DNA of 64,000 nt. It comes from Undaria pinnatifida (taxonomy: Eukaryota; Sar; Phaeophyceae; Laminariales; Alariaceae). The stretch lies in contig JABAKD010000004.1 of the NCBI GenBank assembly GCA_012845835.1, positions 6,925,765-6,989,764 of the forward strand, given 5' to 3'. The position numbers and the translations under genes are program-made. The notes under the pieces are model-generated. The model had not been told where the DNA came from. It made no database searches and was given only the letters and a program-made list of their open reading frames with translations. Positions 11,487 through 22,904 of the stretch are shown piece by piece; positions within the stretch are counted from its first letter, which is position 1, and each line of letters opens with the position of its first letter.

Positions 11487-11590
11487 TTTGGTGTGTTTTT
11501 TCTGTCGCCGCTCTGGACGCAAGTGTGGGGAACGACGGGTTGGAAAATATGAGAACCAAGCTGTCCTGGGGATGGTTGTGGTACTGGTCT
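11487..11590 (-). promoter_or_regulatory. Conserved 5' flank of the paralog 1 exon
   Basis: A 21-bp block at 11546-11566 matches 58681-58701 at 19 positions (GACAGCTTGGTTCTCATATT on the minus strand) and lies 60 nt before the ATG (69 nt in the other copy). It shows that the duplication included the 5' UTR and perhaps the promoter. No TATA box or transcription start is defined. Confidence 0.45.
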
Positions 11591-11679
11591 ACAAGTAACA
11601 CTAAAATCGAGCGCCAAATTGGCGTTACATATATCAGCCGTGTGCCCCCACGCCCTTGAAAACTCCGGCCTTCCCTCTC

Positions 11680-11948
11680 TGGATATACGACTTACAGGAC
11701 ACACTTGATAAACTGATGCATTCCGTCTACAGCTGTCAGGTTTTGTCCCCCTCGGAAACGGGTTTTATAGTTTCCGCGCACAGACTGAAAACACCACCCT
11801 GTTGACCCTGATAGCTACACTGTAGTTCCAAGGGGAGTCGCCGACCTATATCGTTAATGAGGAGACACAACCCGTAATGCGCGCGATCGAAGCATCACAA
11901 ACAGCTTGCAAAGATGAGCTTCGACGAAATCTTCGATCTCACAGCTGG
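11680..11948 (-). repeat. Rep-A copy
   Basis: The reverse complement of Rep-A from the CCTGTAAGTCGTATATCCAG region to the left edge, where GTGAGATCGAAGATTTCGTC and an A+T-rich boundary are seen. A small deletion removes part of the middle. Confidence 0.75.
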
Positions 11949-12289
11949 GGTGTTTATTTTTTTATTTTTTATAACATCCGCAGACGGGGAGAAAAACCCT
12001 TTGCACTGCCCCTCGCAAACAGGTCAGACCTTCTCAAGAATAACGTAACTTTCTCAGAATAATAATTTGCTTAGACTAGACTATGTGAGTACTTGCAGGT
12101 AATAATGGTGTCTGAGGAGAAAAAAGAAAAACATGTCCGGGCAAGGTCTAGGCGCCATATGGGCCCAAGGCGCTGGGGCAGTAGCAACCAAGAAGTGAGG
12201 GGTTTTGCCTGGTTGACGCCTTGCCTTCACTCAGATAGAAGAGTTTTCGTGCTCGGCATCCTTGCTTGTTTGCTATATATATTTGGTAA

Positions 12290-12630
12290 TCCTTGGTTTT
12301 CGTTCTGCGCTCGCTTGTTTCCTTGCGGCGTGGTCTTGACCGCTCGCTTTATTCGCTTGCCTGATTGCCTGCTGGCCTGTTCGCCTGCGGGTGTGCTTGT
12401 CCGCTGTTATTGTCTGGTTGCTTGCTTGCCTGGTTGCCGGGTCGTTGGGTTGCTTGCTTTCTTGCCTGTTTGTGTGCTTGTCAGTTCGCCTGATTGCCTG
12501 GTTGCTTGGTGTGCTGAGTGGCCTGTTTTCTTTCGTGCGTGCTTGCTCGCGTGCAAGCCTTCCTGTGCTCTCGTTCTCTTGTTTTCTCGCCTTCCTCTCC
12601 GTCGATCCACTCGCTTCCTAGCTTCCGTGA
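12290..12630. repeat. Degenerate TTGC/CCTG short-unit repeat
   Basis: The plus strand is dominated by TTGCTTGCCTGGTTGC-like tetramer permutations. Long Cys/Leu-rich open frames on the plus strand are artefacts of this composition. Confidence 0.6.
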
Positions 12631-12639
12631 ATGTTTAAA

Positions 12640-14235
12640 AAGGGCTGTCAACCCTTCTCTCCATCGGCGGGTTCATGATTCCATTAATTCGAAAGCGGCC
12701 GGTTGGTTTTTTGTTTCTCCTACATAAAGACGCACGTGTGTACAGCACTATCATACCCCTGTTGGTCGGTTGATCGTACAAGGAATGCATGCGTACACGC
12801 GCATGCTTGTGCTTCTATTGTTGTTGATGTAGACTAATCTGATGACGTGAAACTGACCTCACAGCTGGAGGATTGTACATATATATACATACATACGCAT
12901 ATTCACGTACTTTTGGTACTTTTTCTTTCTACGGGATCTCTTCTACAATACATACGCCATGGGTATGCCTAATGAAGTGGCGTCCCGACACAGCAAGGCG
13001 ATCCAACATACCGGCGACTACGGACGCTTGCAGCAATAATAGAAGTGCACCACGTTTTTTCTGGTTTTCCTCACATTATCGATTTAACGCCTTTACAACT
13101 GGGAAACCGTTATGGGGACAAAATTACTTGGAATTAGCATAGGGTGGGGTTCAAGGGCTGTAAAGGGGTTAATACATGTCATTCTTAATCCAAAAGCTGA
13201 TCTGGAAAAAAACAACCCTACTACTACTGTTATCGGATAAAAATCCGATCGCCTTACGAGTAGCAAAAACCGAGAATCTTGCAGAAAAAAATGGTCTATT
13301 TTCGACGAGTTTGGGTTAAGGAGCCCCGTCATTCAGAAACCGTTTCAGGCGAAAAGTGCAACCACCTCTATCGTAGCACGTCGTGCCTACGCCGACAATA
13401 AAATGGTGGCGTCACTGCTACTAGTGAGCCCTGTTAAGGCGGGTTACCTGGGGTAGGTTGAGCCACCTTATTACAAGACTTTTAAGTGTGTTATAACTGG
13501 TTGTAAGTACGGGTGTTAGTGTAGTATTTGTATAATAGATTAAGGGGAATTGTCTCGGCCTATTGGTCTAGACGAGTAGTCCATTTATTCAGTCCGCTTT
13601 GACGCGGCACAACAACAACAAACAGCAGTGACCAGACACCAACTCTACCTGACAACACAACGGCGCGATCTGTTGTTTCCGCAGCTGAGGCCGGTCTCGG
13701 TGTCATGGACTAGTCTATACATCCATGTTTCGGTGAACGTCGGCCATTTGGAAGAGTGCAACTTTGTATGGCGAGCAGCAACGGTGAGACATGTCATGCG
13801 CTGTGCAGATAAAAAAAAGGTTTCCACTACGTAGAGGGCTTATCTACTCCCAGAGGTCGATGAAGCAAGTGGACTTTATGTAGAGAGCGATTACAGCATG
13901 GCTTCCATGTTTCGCCGCAAAACCATTTCCACCCGGTGTCGTATCGTCATCCAAAATCAGATCAATCCAAACTGAACTATGAGACAAATGTTGGAACCAC
14001 GCCTTTCTTTGATGACACTTACTTGGAAAATTTATCTAGAGGTGCGTCGCTTGTATCGCAGCCCCTGCAAGCCCTTCGTGACTCACGGGGAACGACCTAA
14101 ACTCTTACTAGGAAGAGATTGTATACTCCATCAGTATGCTAAGCCCTCTGCTCCTTCCTAATGATTCGTATGTGCTCCGTGGATCAATATGTATATATGT
14201 CTTCTCCGCCTAGCCGCGCTACTGGCGTATACCAG
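12640..14235. other. Unassigned region with one short dispersed repeat
   Basis: No supported gene. Positions 13085-13180 match 7530-7625, and 13300-13345 resembles 4015-4055 (GGGTTAAGGAGCCCCGTCAT-like). The rest is unique within the window. Confidence 0.45.
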
Positions 14236-14239
14236 GGTA

Positions 14240-15760
14240 TATAATGAAAGTAAAAATACACTCCAACTGTGAGATCGAAGATTTTGCCGATACTTATCTT
14301 TGCAAGCTGTGTGTGATACTCCGATCTCGCATATTTCTGGGTGTGTGTGTCCTCATGAAGGATATAGGTCGGCGACTCCCCTTGAACTACAGCAATGTAG
14401 CTTGTACCAGGGTCAACAGGATGATGTTAATCAGTCTGTGCGCGGAAACTATGAAACCAGGACAAAATCTGACAGTTGTGGAAGGAAATGTATCAGTTTA
14501 TCAAGTTTATCCTGTAAGTCGTATTACCGGTGAGGGTAGGGCAGAGTTTTCACGGGCGGGGGGGGCTGGGTTTGAACAAGAGGTAGCGGGAAGGGGGGGG
14601 GGGAGAGGGAGGGGGTACGGACGGGGCAACTCCACCTGTGCGTGGAAAATATAAATTCTTTAAAGGGAACAAATCGGACGGTTGTGGGAGGAATACATCA
14701 ATTTGTCACGTATATCCTGTAAGTCGTACAACCAGTGGGGAGAGGGCGGAGTGATCAAAAGAGTGGGGGGGGGGGGGGGGGGGGGGGGGGGGGGCGGAGG
14801 GGACTTTCCAACAGCTTTAGGTCTCATAGATGTAGGACCTTGCTATGCGCGTGGAGCTTGATCTAGGCGGTGGTGCGGGTGGCAGGGAAGGAGGGGGCGT
14901 TGGAGGGGGGGGGGCGGTGGAAGTGGGGGGGGAAGGGGGGGGGGGGGGCGGGAATTTGACCTACGGCATGGATGACTAGAACAGTAATGAGGTGATACCA
15001 ACTGCGTCGTAGTGGTTATTACTCTGGCGGGTTTAGATTTTAGATGGGGCGTTTGCACAAGAGTGAGCTCGGGGGCGGGGGGCGGCAAGAGGGACGGGCG
15101 GGACAATTCAATCTGTGCGCGGAAACTATATATCCTGGTAACAAATCTGACGGTTGTAAAAGGAACGCATCAGCTTATTATGTATATCCTGTAAGCCGCA
15201 CAACCAGTGAGGAGAGGGCGGAGTGTTCGAAGGGAGGGAGAGGGGGATTTCCAACAGCTTTAGGTCGCATAGATGCATATCGGTTGAGAGCTTGCTGTAC
15301 GCGTGGTGCTAGGTCTATGCGATTGTGCGGGCGTTGAGGAAGGAGGGGGCGTTGGGGGGGGGGGAGGGGGATGAGGAAGGGGGGGATATGAATTGGAGCC
15401 ACGGCATAGATACTAAATAAAATGGTGATGAGGTGATACCAACTGCCTGGTAGTGTTTATTACTCTATTATATTTTTTTCTTTAGGTGGGGAGGTGGAAG
15501 AAAACAAAACGAGCGGAGGGGGGGGGGGATCAAACCCCTCTAGGTCGCATGAATGTATATACCTGGGAGGAAATATATTAAACGTGCTAGGTCTAGGCGA
15601 TGGTGCGGATGCTGAAGACAGAGGAGGCGAGGGGGGGGCGGGGGGGGGCGGGGTAAATGAATTGGAGCTACGGGGTGGCTGGTTGGATAGGTGTTGAGGT
15701 GATATCACCTGCCTGGTATTGTTTGTTGTTCTGGCAGCTTTGATTTTAGGTGTCACTACT
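14240..15760 (+). repeat. Rep-A complex with amplified 3' modules and long G tracts
   Basis: A Rep-A left half (14240-14545) is followed by tandemly reiterated 3' modules. The phrase TGCGYGGAAARTATA recurs near 14439, 14637 and 15116, and TAGGTCGCATRRATGTA near 14817, 15262 and 15541. Spacing between modules is 280-450 bp. Poly-G runs, including one over 30 nt at 14764-14795, separate them. Gly- or Pro-rich open frames here are not genes. Confidence 0.7.
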
Positions 15761-16560
15761 GTGGTATACGAGCTGGTCCGGCCGAGAGGATCATGATGTG
15801 TTGGGAAGCTTTTTCCCAACGCAAATTGACGCTTTTCGAGCTGAGATTTTGTATGGAGCTCCCTTAGAATACAACCGAACGATTCAAGGGGGCCGCGTTT
15901 GTTTTTATGGCAGAAGCATATCATCTTTTAGAGAAATATATATCCTGGTTACGTTTTCGCCAAAAAATGAGGGGGGAATCAACCTTGACCCCCGCTGAAG
16001 GTATAGGCGAAAGCGATGCGAATCACGTGCTGGAAAACCAAAAAGGTAAGAAAATCGATAGTTTTGGTTGGAGGGAAATCCAGATTTTGTGTTTCTCCTC
16101 GTAACATGTTGACTATGTATTGCAGATATTACGCACGTCGTATTTCTTGATATACAACGAATAAGGCGATATCGAGGGTATCGATCGTTTCATCATGCCT
16201 TGAGGAGGGTTCACACCAAGAATCAGCCAAATCCACTGCCTTGCAGCATTTTAGGGGGACTTCAGAATTTAGTATCGAGACACCCCTACAAGTGTTTGTT
16301 GGAACGTACTCGACGTTGAGGTTTTCGACGAATGCAACTCGGATTCGAAGAAATATAACCTGTTTGTGCATATTATGCGGGGCAGGCTCGGAAACACAGC
16401 TGTAAAATTTGGAGTCCTAGTATTTCCAAGTGGTCCTGAAAACGCCCCTACAACGGAAGTTTGTTTTACGGCTGGACCAGCTCGTGCAGAAAATGTTTTC
16501 TATGTGGTGTACAATGTGATACAGCTTCGTGGTGTGTCATTGTACATGGATCGCGCAAGA
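15760..16560. other. Unassigned region
   Basis: Several frames of 65-80 codons exist on both strands without recognisable domains. No repeat of this window is present. Confidence 0.4.
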
Positions 16561-16599
16561 TAGAACATTTCAATCAGTAGGTACAACCATGTAGTTACA

Positions 16600-17430
16600 A
16601 TTATTTTACCGTGCAGATGCGGGTCGCTGAGGTCGCCAATTATATATAGGACAGAGATACATATTGCAAAATACAACAAGCGAGGTGGTGTGGTCATGCA
16701 ATGTCACCACCATTAAACACAAGGGGAAGAAGCGCAAATCGTCAGTGTTTTGAAAGGAACGCTGATGCACCCGCGCTCAACTACGCTACCTCGTTTGGCA
16801 CATGCTAATTCGTTTGGCAGAGGTTGTCAGGCAATCATGCAGACGGTAGGTACGAAATACCCTACGTAATAGATTGGTAGTGCGGTCTACCACAATTTTA
16901 ACATACCTGCCTGTACGCTATACCTACAATGGGACCCGAAGGGTGCGCCAGCTAGCGTTGGGCTGAGAAAGCAACTGAGCTAAATCGACACACGACGCGT
17001 ATGAAAATACGTGGAAGTGTGGTGAGCTGAAGCTTTATTTTTCCCTATCCGCCGGAGATTAAAAAAAAAAAAAAAAAAAATGCCTGTACTTCTACCTAAT
17101 GTACGATTGATGATACGCCCATGTTTTTTTCGTTGCCGATGTGGGGCTCTGTGGTCGCCAATCATAAGACAGAGATGCATACTACAAATACAGGCAAGCG
17201 AGGTGATGTGGTCATGCAATGTCACTACCATTGAACACGAGGGGGAGAAGAGCAAATCGTCAGTGTTTTGAAAGGAACGCTTGATGTGCCCGCGCTCAAT
17301 TACGTTACTTCGTTATGCATATGCTACTTCGTTTGGCAGAGGTAGTCAGGCGATCATACAGACGGCAGGTAGGCACGAAATACCGCGCGTAATGGGTTGG
17401 TAGTGGGGTCCACCGCAATTGTAACGTATC
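16600..17430 (+). repeat. Imperfect ~350-bp direct duplication
   Basis: Segments 16600-16915 and 17110-17430 align over their length. They share GTGGTCATGCAATGTCAC, AAATCGTCAGTGTTTTGAAA and CGTTTGGCAGAGGTTGTCAG-like blocks. Between them lies a copy of the 85-bp repeat also found at 3616-3700, then a 20-nt A run (17060-17080). No gene is apparent. Confidence 0.75.
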
Positions 17431-17639
17431 TGCCTGTACTTCATTTTCACATTCCTATTATCAAATAATGTACGACCATACGCCCTGTTTTTTCCATGTC
17501 GTCGAAGTTGTTGTGGTCCTGTAGATGCCGCGTCCTCGTCTGGTGCTCGTGTTAGTGGTGCTCACCAAAACATGCCCCAGAGTGTAGGGGGTGTTCGCTG
17601 AGGGGTGTTCTTTTCCTCCACATCACACCAGATGGCATA

Positions 17640-17803
17640 CATATATTATAAAAAATGAGAATACACTCCAGCTGTGACATCGAAGATTTCGTCGAAACTC
17701 ATCTTTGCACGCTGTGTGTGTGATACTCCGATCGCGCGTACTACGAGTTGTGTGTCCTCGTTAAGGATATAGGTCGGCGACTCCCCTTACAACTACAGTG
17801 TAT
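17640..17803 (+). repeat. Rep-A copy, 3'-truncated
   Basis: Rep-A left half from the A+T-rich edge to GGCGACTCCCCTTACAACTA, then unrelated sequence. Confidence 0.75.
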
Positions 17804-18829
17804 ATGCCAACCCAACCGCTTTTTTAAAAATGGCAAATGAAAATTCTTCAAACGCACCTGGTACGGAAGAGACGCGGTGGATTGCTGAGTATACCGACGG
17901 TTAGGATCAGGTGATCGAGCAGCGCAATGAGTTTTACTACCGCTCCTCACTCCACCTAAGACACTACGGGCATGCATTGGACCCAGTTCGCTGACGCCCA
18001 AAATCAATTGCAAGAAGGTGATTTGACGGGCGAATGCTATAATATAATGAATTGCGCTGCTGTGATTACTCCGTCTCTGGGTCCTTTTGTTCTTGCGTTC
18101 TCGACCAACCTGATATTTAATTTAGCAACGAGCAGTTTTAAGGCATTTTAGGTTTGTGCAAAACGCTTGCTGCTGCTGTTGTCGTTGTTTTCACATTAAC
18201 TCGCAAAATAAAGTCCGTGGTCACAGGACAGGCTCCAGTCACTCTGGAGCTGAGGAATATCCCAGGGAAAAACGAAAACAAACCAAAAGTGGTACGCGCA
18301 TATATCACAGCTGACGAAATTCATGCCTCCACCAGGAACATGTAAAAGTGAATTGGGGAGTCAGCCTACGATGTGCCAGGGCCATACCGGTGCATGCGTC
18401 TCACTACTCACGCCTGGAAAAATCGACCAACCGCTTGCCACCCAAGGAAGACTACCACGTGTATATTGCACGTAGTACCTATCACTACGCACACGCACGA
18501 CAGACGCAAGCCAATTGGAAAACAGAAACGAAGAAAAGAAGAGAAGATAAACGACAGGAAAGGAAAGAAAAGGAAAAAAAAAACAAAAAAGACAAGAATA
18601 GAAAGCAAGGAAAAGAAAAGAGGAAATCTAGGTTACTAGAAGACCGTGCAAACTGACTGAAGACGACATTAGGCTCATAGAGGGTATCAAATGCATCATC
18701 AATGACACTGGAAAATTAGACTCCCTTGGAGAAAATTAAGGGCGGTCTTACGCTGTTTGGTGACGGCCATTGGAAAAGCCACAAATTTCAAGATGATGGC
18801 CAGACCCATAATTCAGTCTCTTGGGCATG

Positions 18830-19450
18830 ACGCTCCCCATTCCCCCTTCCCCCCTCCCACCCTCCTTCCCCCCTTCCCACCTTCCCACCTTCCCCTCTTC
18901 CCCCCTTCCCCCCTCCTCCTCTCCTGACTCCCCCCCTCCCCCCGCCCCCGCCCACCCCTCTCCCCCTCCCCCCTCCCCCCGTCCCCCCTCCCGCCCTTCC
19001 CCCTCCCCCCCTCCCCCGATTTCCCCCCTCCCCCCCCCTCCCCCCTGCCCCCTCCCCCCCTCCCCCCTCCCCTCCTCCTCTCTCCCTCCCTCCCCCCTTT
19101 CCCCCCTCCCCGCCTCCCCCCTCCTCCCTCCCGCCCTCCCCCCTTTCCCCCCTCCCCCCTCCCTCCTCTCCCCTTCCCCCCTCCCCTCCTCCCCCCTCAC
19201 CCCTTACCCCCTCTCCCCCTCTCCCCGTCCCCACTCCCCCCTCCCCCCTCCCCCCTCCCCCTTCCCCCTTCCCCCTTCCCCCCTCCCCCCTCCCCCCTCC
19301 CCCCTCCCCTCTCCCCCCCCCCCCCCCCCCCCCCCCTCCCCACTCCCCCATCCCGCCTCCCGCCTCCCGCCTCCCCTCTCCCCCCTCCCCCCTCCCCACT
19401 CCCGCCTCCCCCCCCCCCCCCCAATCCCCCCCCCCCCCCCTCCCCCCGGG
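18830..19450 (-). repeat. Long purine-rich (GGGGAGG) tract inside LINE-C
   Basis: The plus strand is almost pure C and T with CCCCTCCC units; the element strand is G/A. The same tract, only ~140 bp long, occupies the same place in the second LINE copy (42255-42380). Long Pro- and Gly/Arg/Glu-rich open frames across it are compositional artefacts. In LINE RNA it could form G-quadruplexes. Confidence 0.75.
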
Positions 19451-19530
19451 CGCTTAGATATGCCGACAGTGGAAGGCGCTGCCGCAGCCTTTGCGCGTCG
19501 CTCTGCAGGTTTGCGTCTCTCCGTTTCATG

Positions 19531-21192
19531 CTAATTCCGCATGAACAACTCGACTCCCTCTTCCACTCGTCGAAACCATCTGCCATCCTTCTGAGCAGCC
19601 TTTCGCCATCCTTCGAATTTCATCCCAAAGACCGACATATCCTCCTTCAAATGATCCATCCAGTCTTTCTCTTGCCCCCCTGAGTAGCCCTTACCCCCAA
19701 CACCCTCCCCGAAAATCACCCTCTGTGGCAGATACTCCTCCCCCATACGTGCTACGAACCCCGCAAACAATATCCTTCGTTTGCACACTATCGCCTCTAT
19801 GCTCTCGGAAGCTGTCTTGGCCAGCGCGTCGGCGTACGATAGGATGTGGTCATCTCTCTTCCGTTTCCGCCACCCGACGCATCGGACGAGCATTGAGTGA
19901 CTAACCAGTTGTAGCCTATCATAGTCAGGCTTGTTCAGGCTCCACGTCATGCAACCGTAAATTAGTGTCTCGGCCACCTCGGCTTTCAGCCACCGCACCT
20001 CAAACCGTAAGCGCACATCCGGGGGATCATATATATCCATCTTGTACCGCTGGAAGCACGCCCAGGCCCTCTGAAGATGCCGCGTTGTTTTAATGCTAAT
20101 GTCTCTGTGCCCCGCCCAAGTACATAAACGCGATTGTTTGACTGTATACCTGGCCGGATGCATTGATTGTGAACGATACCTTCCCCCCGCCTTTGGTTTG
20201 CAGGCACATAATCTCTTTTTTAGCCTCGGACACCGTAAGCCCGAACGCCGAGCACGCAATCACGATCACCGGCATCATCCTATCCAGCCCCTCTAATGAT
20301 CGCGATGCGATACCCGCATCATCCGCGTACAGCATAGCCCACAATCTCTGCACGTCGTCTCCCTCCTTCCCCCTCCGCCCGTCGATTTTGCCTGTGCGTG
20401 AAGTGCCCTTATTCTCGCCTTTCTCTTTTCGTTGGAGCTGCACCATGTTGTCCGTGATAGCTGCATCAGCGAGGAAGCGTTTCTCAACCACACGCAGTAC
20501 CGCCGTGAAACATGTTGAACAGCGCAGTGGCGCGAGCACGCATTTTTTCCTGAGACCTTGCCCCCCACGTCGAACTTATCCGAGCACTCTCCACCATCCA
20601 ACCGCACGCATGCTTGCATGCCGCCGTGGAATTAGCGGATGACGGCAAGCATTCTCGGCGGCACGCCTAAAACGAGCAAGGACACATCCCACAGAAGGGT
20701 TCGGTCGACGGAGTCATAGGCTTTGGTGAGGTCGATAAAGCACAAGTACAAAGGGGTGTCCTTGTTCCGCGCCAGTTCCTGCAGTCGTCGTACTACGAAT
20801 ATCATGTCAACCGTCGAGCGTGGAAGTCTGAACCCAAACTGTTCCTCCGGCAGAATGTTCTCGCGTTCGCAATAGTCATTCAGGCGACCATACACCAGGT
20901 TGTCTAACATTTTTTTTCCGTTTTCACTTCCACGAAAAAGGCTTTGCACTATTGTAATCCGCCGAAGGAGGGCGGGAAGAGGGGGGCTGCTCTGTTCTCT
21001 TTCCCCTCCCGCGTGCAACCCCCCCCCCCCCCCCCCCCCCCCCGTAACAATAGCAGGGAGGGGAAGGAAAGGGGCTGCACCACTCCTTCCTCCCCCCCCC
21101 CGCGTGATAACGCCTTCCGAAGACATATAACTCTTGAAACGCGTTCGACCTGCCTGCCGGTGGCGCTCCGAGAAAGGAACTCTTCCCTTCAC
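19531..21192 (-). pseudogene. LINE-C reverse transcriptase (broken ORF)
   Basis: This is a non-LTR reverse transcriptase, which copies element RNA at a nicked target. In order on the minus strand: a palm segment with [17 protein letters not shown], then the first catalytic Asp in [13 protein letters not shown] (about 20700-20760); the catalytic box LYADDAGI with YADD codons at 20318-20329; and a C-terminal region with YGCMTW, WRKRKRDDHILSYADAL and a WFRRVEEG end. At least three frames are needed, with shifts near 20635, 20550 and 20100. The N-terminal finger motifs are replaced by G-rich low-complexity sequence (20990-21110). So this copy is dead. Residue patterns place it among CR1/L2/Jockey-like elements; the exact clade is uncertain. 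Confidence 0.85.
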
Positions 21193-21199
21193 GAGGTCG

Positions 21200-21640
21200 C
21201 GGTGTTCTACTTATGTATTTATTTTATAGTTTATACTTTTTTTTCCATTGTATTCTACTCTATTTTTATTTTGTTTTAGTTTATCATATTTATCAGTGTT
21301 GATAGCACTTTTTGTTTCAACCCCATCTAGTTCCCTGCCCGGGCTGTCCCCCGTACTCCCCAGCCCCTTCTCCCAGTACCCCCAAAACCCATACGGGGCC
21401 TTCCATGTTTTCCCTAACGTGCACCATGAAGGCGTCCGATGACTACCTTGCTTCCTTCTTATCACTCCTCCAGCACTCGCTTCGCTGCGAGGTTTGTGCC
21501 CCCCCCTATCCTCCCCGGATGCAACGCGAAATCTTTCGAAATCAGTCTCGCCCTCTTCCCCCGCCCTCCCTCCCTCTACGAGGTGGGCGACGGGTCGAGG
21601 GAATGTAGTCCGAGAGGTTGTGCGTTGATGGCGAAGGTTA
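21200..21640. other. Junction between LINE-C and the Ty3/gypsy element
   Basis: A+T-rich sequence (21210-21300) then C-rich sequence without recognisable domains. It may hold the LINE 5' region or the site where the gypsy integrase was lost. Confidence 0.35.
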
Positions 21641-22384
21641 ACCCAAGGACGGGAACCGGAGGATGGCAGAGCAGAGATCCTCGGCGCGTTGCTCACGTGC
21701 CCAGTCGGGTGTGAGTGTAATGCTCGACGCAGGAACGAAGATGCAGGTCATCAATGGGCTTGATAATGGGATCCGGTAGTTGAGGTAGTACTTGCAGAAC
21801 AGAGAGGGGCGGTGGGGGAGGAGGCCTCGGGTCGGTGGTCTGCGATGATCACGGGGGGTCCGGTTGCGGAGTACTTGGTGAGGTCGCGGTTGAAAGCAAC
21901 GAGGTGTTGTGTGCAGCACGGCGTTGTGTGGTAGCAGGTCTTGGGCGGCCGGCTTGGACCCAAGGGTAGGTGGGTGGCGCTGGGGAGATGGAGGTCTTGA
22001 AGTGGCGTTAGCCGGGAGCTGACTGTCAAATCCGTAGCCCGCAGGAGTACGGCGATTTCCAGCTGTACCAGCAGGGCGGCGCCGGGTCCGAGAAAATATC
22101 AGGCCCAAAGATGCACGAGGAGAAGTCGAAACCGAGACGCCCGAGGTGGACGATGGGGAGACGACAGATGACCTGTAAGCCAAACCGGGTGGAAGGTCAG
22201 TGACCACGGCGGCTTTCTCGGAGCTGGAAGGCCGGTCGGCGACGTGGTTGAAAGTGGACATGTAGCCGGCTAAAACACTGCAAGGTGAGCTGCCGGCGAG
22301 GTCTTGGACAAAGCGTTTGCCGGCGGGAACGCGGTGCGGCGATGCAGCGGCGGGGACTTGATCTTGGACGATTCGTTGCCCCAC
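21640..22384 (-). pseudogene. Ty3/gypsy 1 pre-integrase remnant fused to minisatellite
   Basis: An open frame of 248 codons. Its C-terminus (VPASSITLTPDWAREQRAED) resembles the linker between RNase H and integrase in Ty3/gypsy polyproteins. Its N-terminal part is translated minisatellite and is not a domain. No HHCC zinc finger or DDE core follows, because the element ends near 21640. Confidence 0.45.
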
Positions 22385-22780
22385 GGGGGCGACTTGAGGC
22401 GGTGCCGCGGCGTGGTCTTGGTCTTGAACTAAGCAGTCATAAGAGGGAGCGCCGTGAGGCGGTGGCGCGGCGGGGTCTTAATCTTGGGCAAAGCGGTGAT
22501 CGGCGGGGACGCCGTGACGCGATGCCGCGGCGGCGTCTTGGTCTTGGACAAAGCGGTGGCCGGCGGAAATCCCATGAGGCGATGCCCCGACGAGGCCTTG
22601 ATTGTAACGTGGACCAACGAAAACGCGGCGAGGCGAGTCGGTGGACGTTGAGCAAAGTGGAGACCGAGGGGAAGGCTGTGAGGCCATCCGGCGGCGGGGT
22701 CTTGGATGAAGCGGGGGCCGATGAGAAGGCATTGAAGCGATCCGTCGGCGCGGTTCGGGGCAGCGATAGCGGTCACGAAT
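22261..22780. repeat. 60-bp minisatellite, ~7-8 units
   Basis: The phrase GGTCTTGGACAAAGCGGTGG-like recurs at exact 60-bp steps (22301, 22361, 22421, 22481, 22541, 22601), then more degenerately to about 22780. The period is a multiple of three, so 20-residue repeats appear in open frames on both strands. It lies within the gypsy element, between RNase H and the pre-integrase remnant. Confidence 0.85.
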
Positions 22781-22904
22781 GGCCGAGTAAAGTGGGTTTA
22801 ATCCGAGGCGTCCATACGCGGTCCGTGTCGGTGGTAGTCACTGAAATCGTTATTGACGCAGGAAAACAGGGTTACGGGGTCGAATCAGCCGAGGGCAGGT
22901 GGTA

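Larger units (their letters stand above)
18150..21200 (-). mobile_element. LINE-C, non-LTR retrotransposon, most complete copy
   Basis: Read on the minus strand: a reverse-transcriptase ORF in pieces (21192 to 19531), a ~620-bp G/A-rich tract (19450 to 18830), a 3' UTR with AGCGTCATGCCCAAGAGACT (18835 to 18655), a pyrimidine-rich block (18620 to 18520), and a 3' end with the TGTGACCACGGACTT motif, GCGAGTTAATGTGA and a degenerate AAC tail (about 18165). The order is the same in the copy at 41812-43098, which shows that the tract and tail belong to the element. I found no endonuclease domain, so the 5' end is missing or unrecognised. Confidence 0.8.

Noticed and set aside
12093-12638. 181-codon Cys/Leu-rich plus-strand frame, superficially membrane-like
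   Set aside because: Its sequence is a degenerate TTGC/CCTG tetramer repeat.
18788-19534. Long Gly/Arg/Glu- and Pro/Ser-rich open frames (over 200 codons) on both strands
   Set aside because: They are translations of the homopurine/homopyrimidine tract of LINE-C, open in several frames at once.
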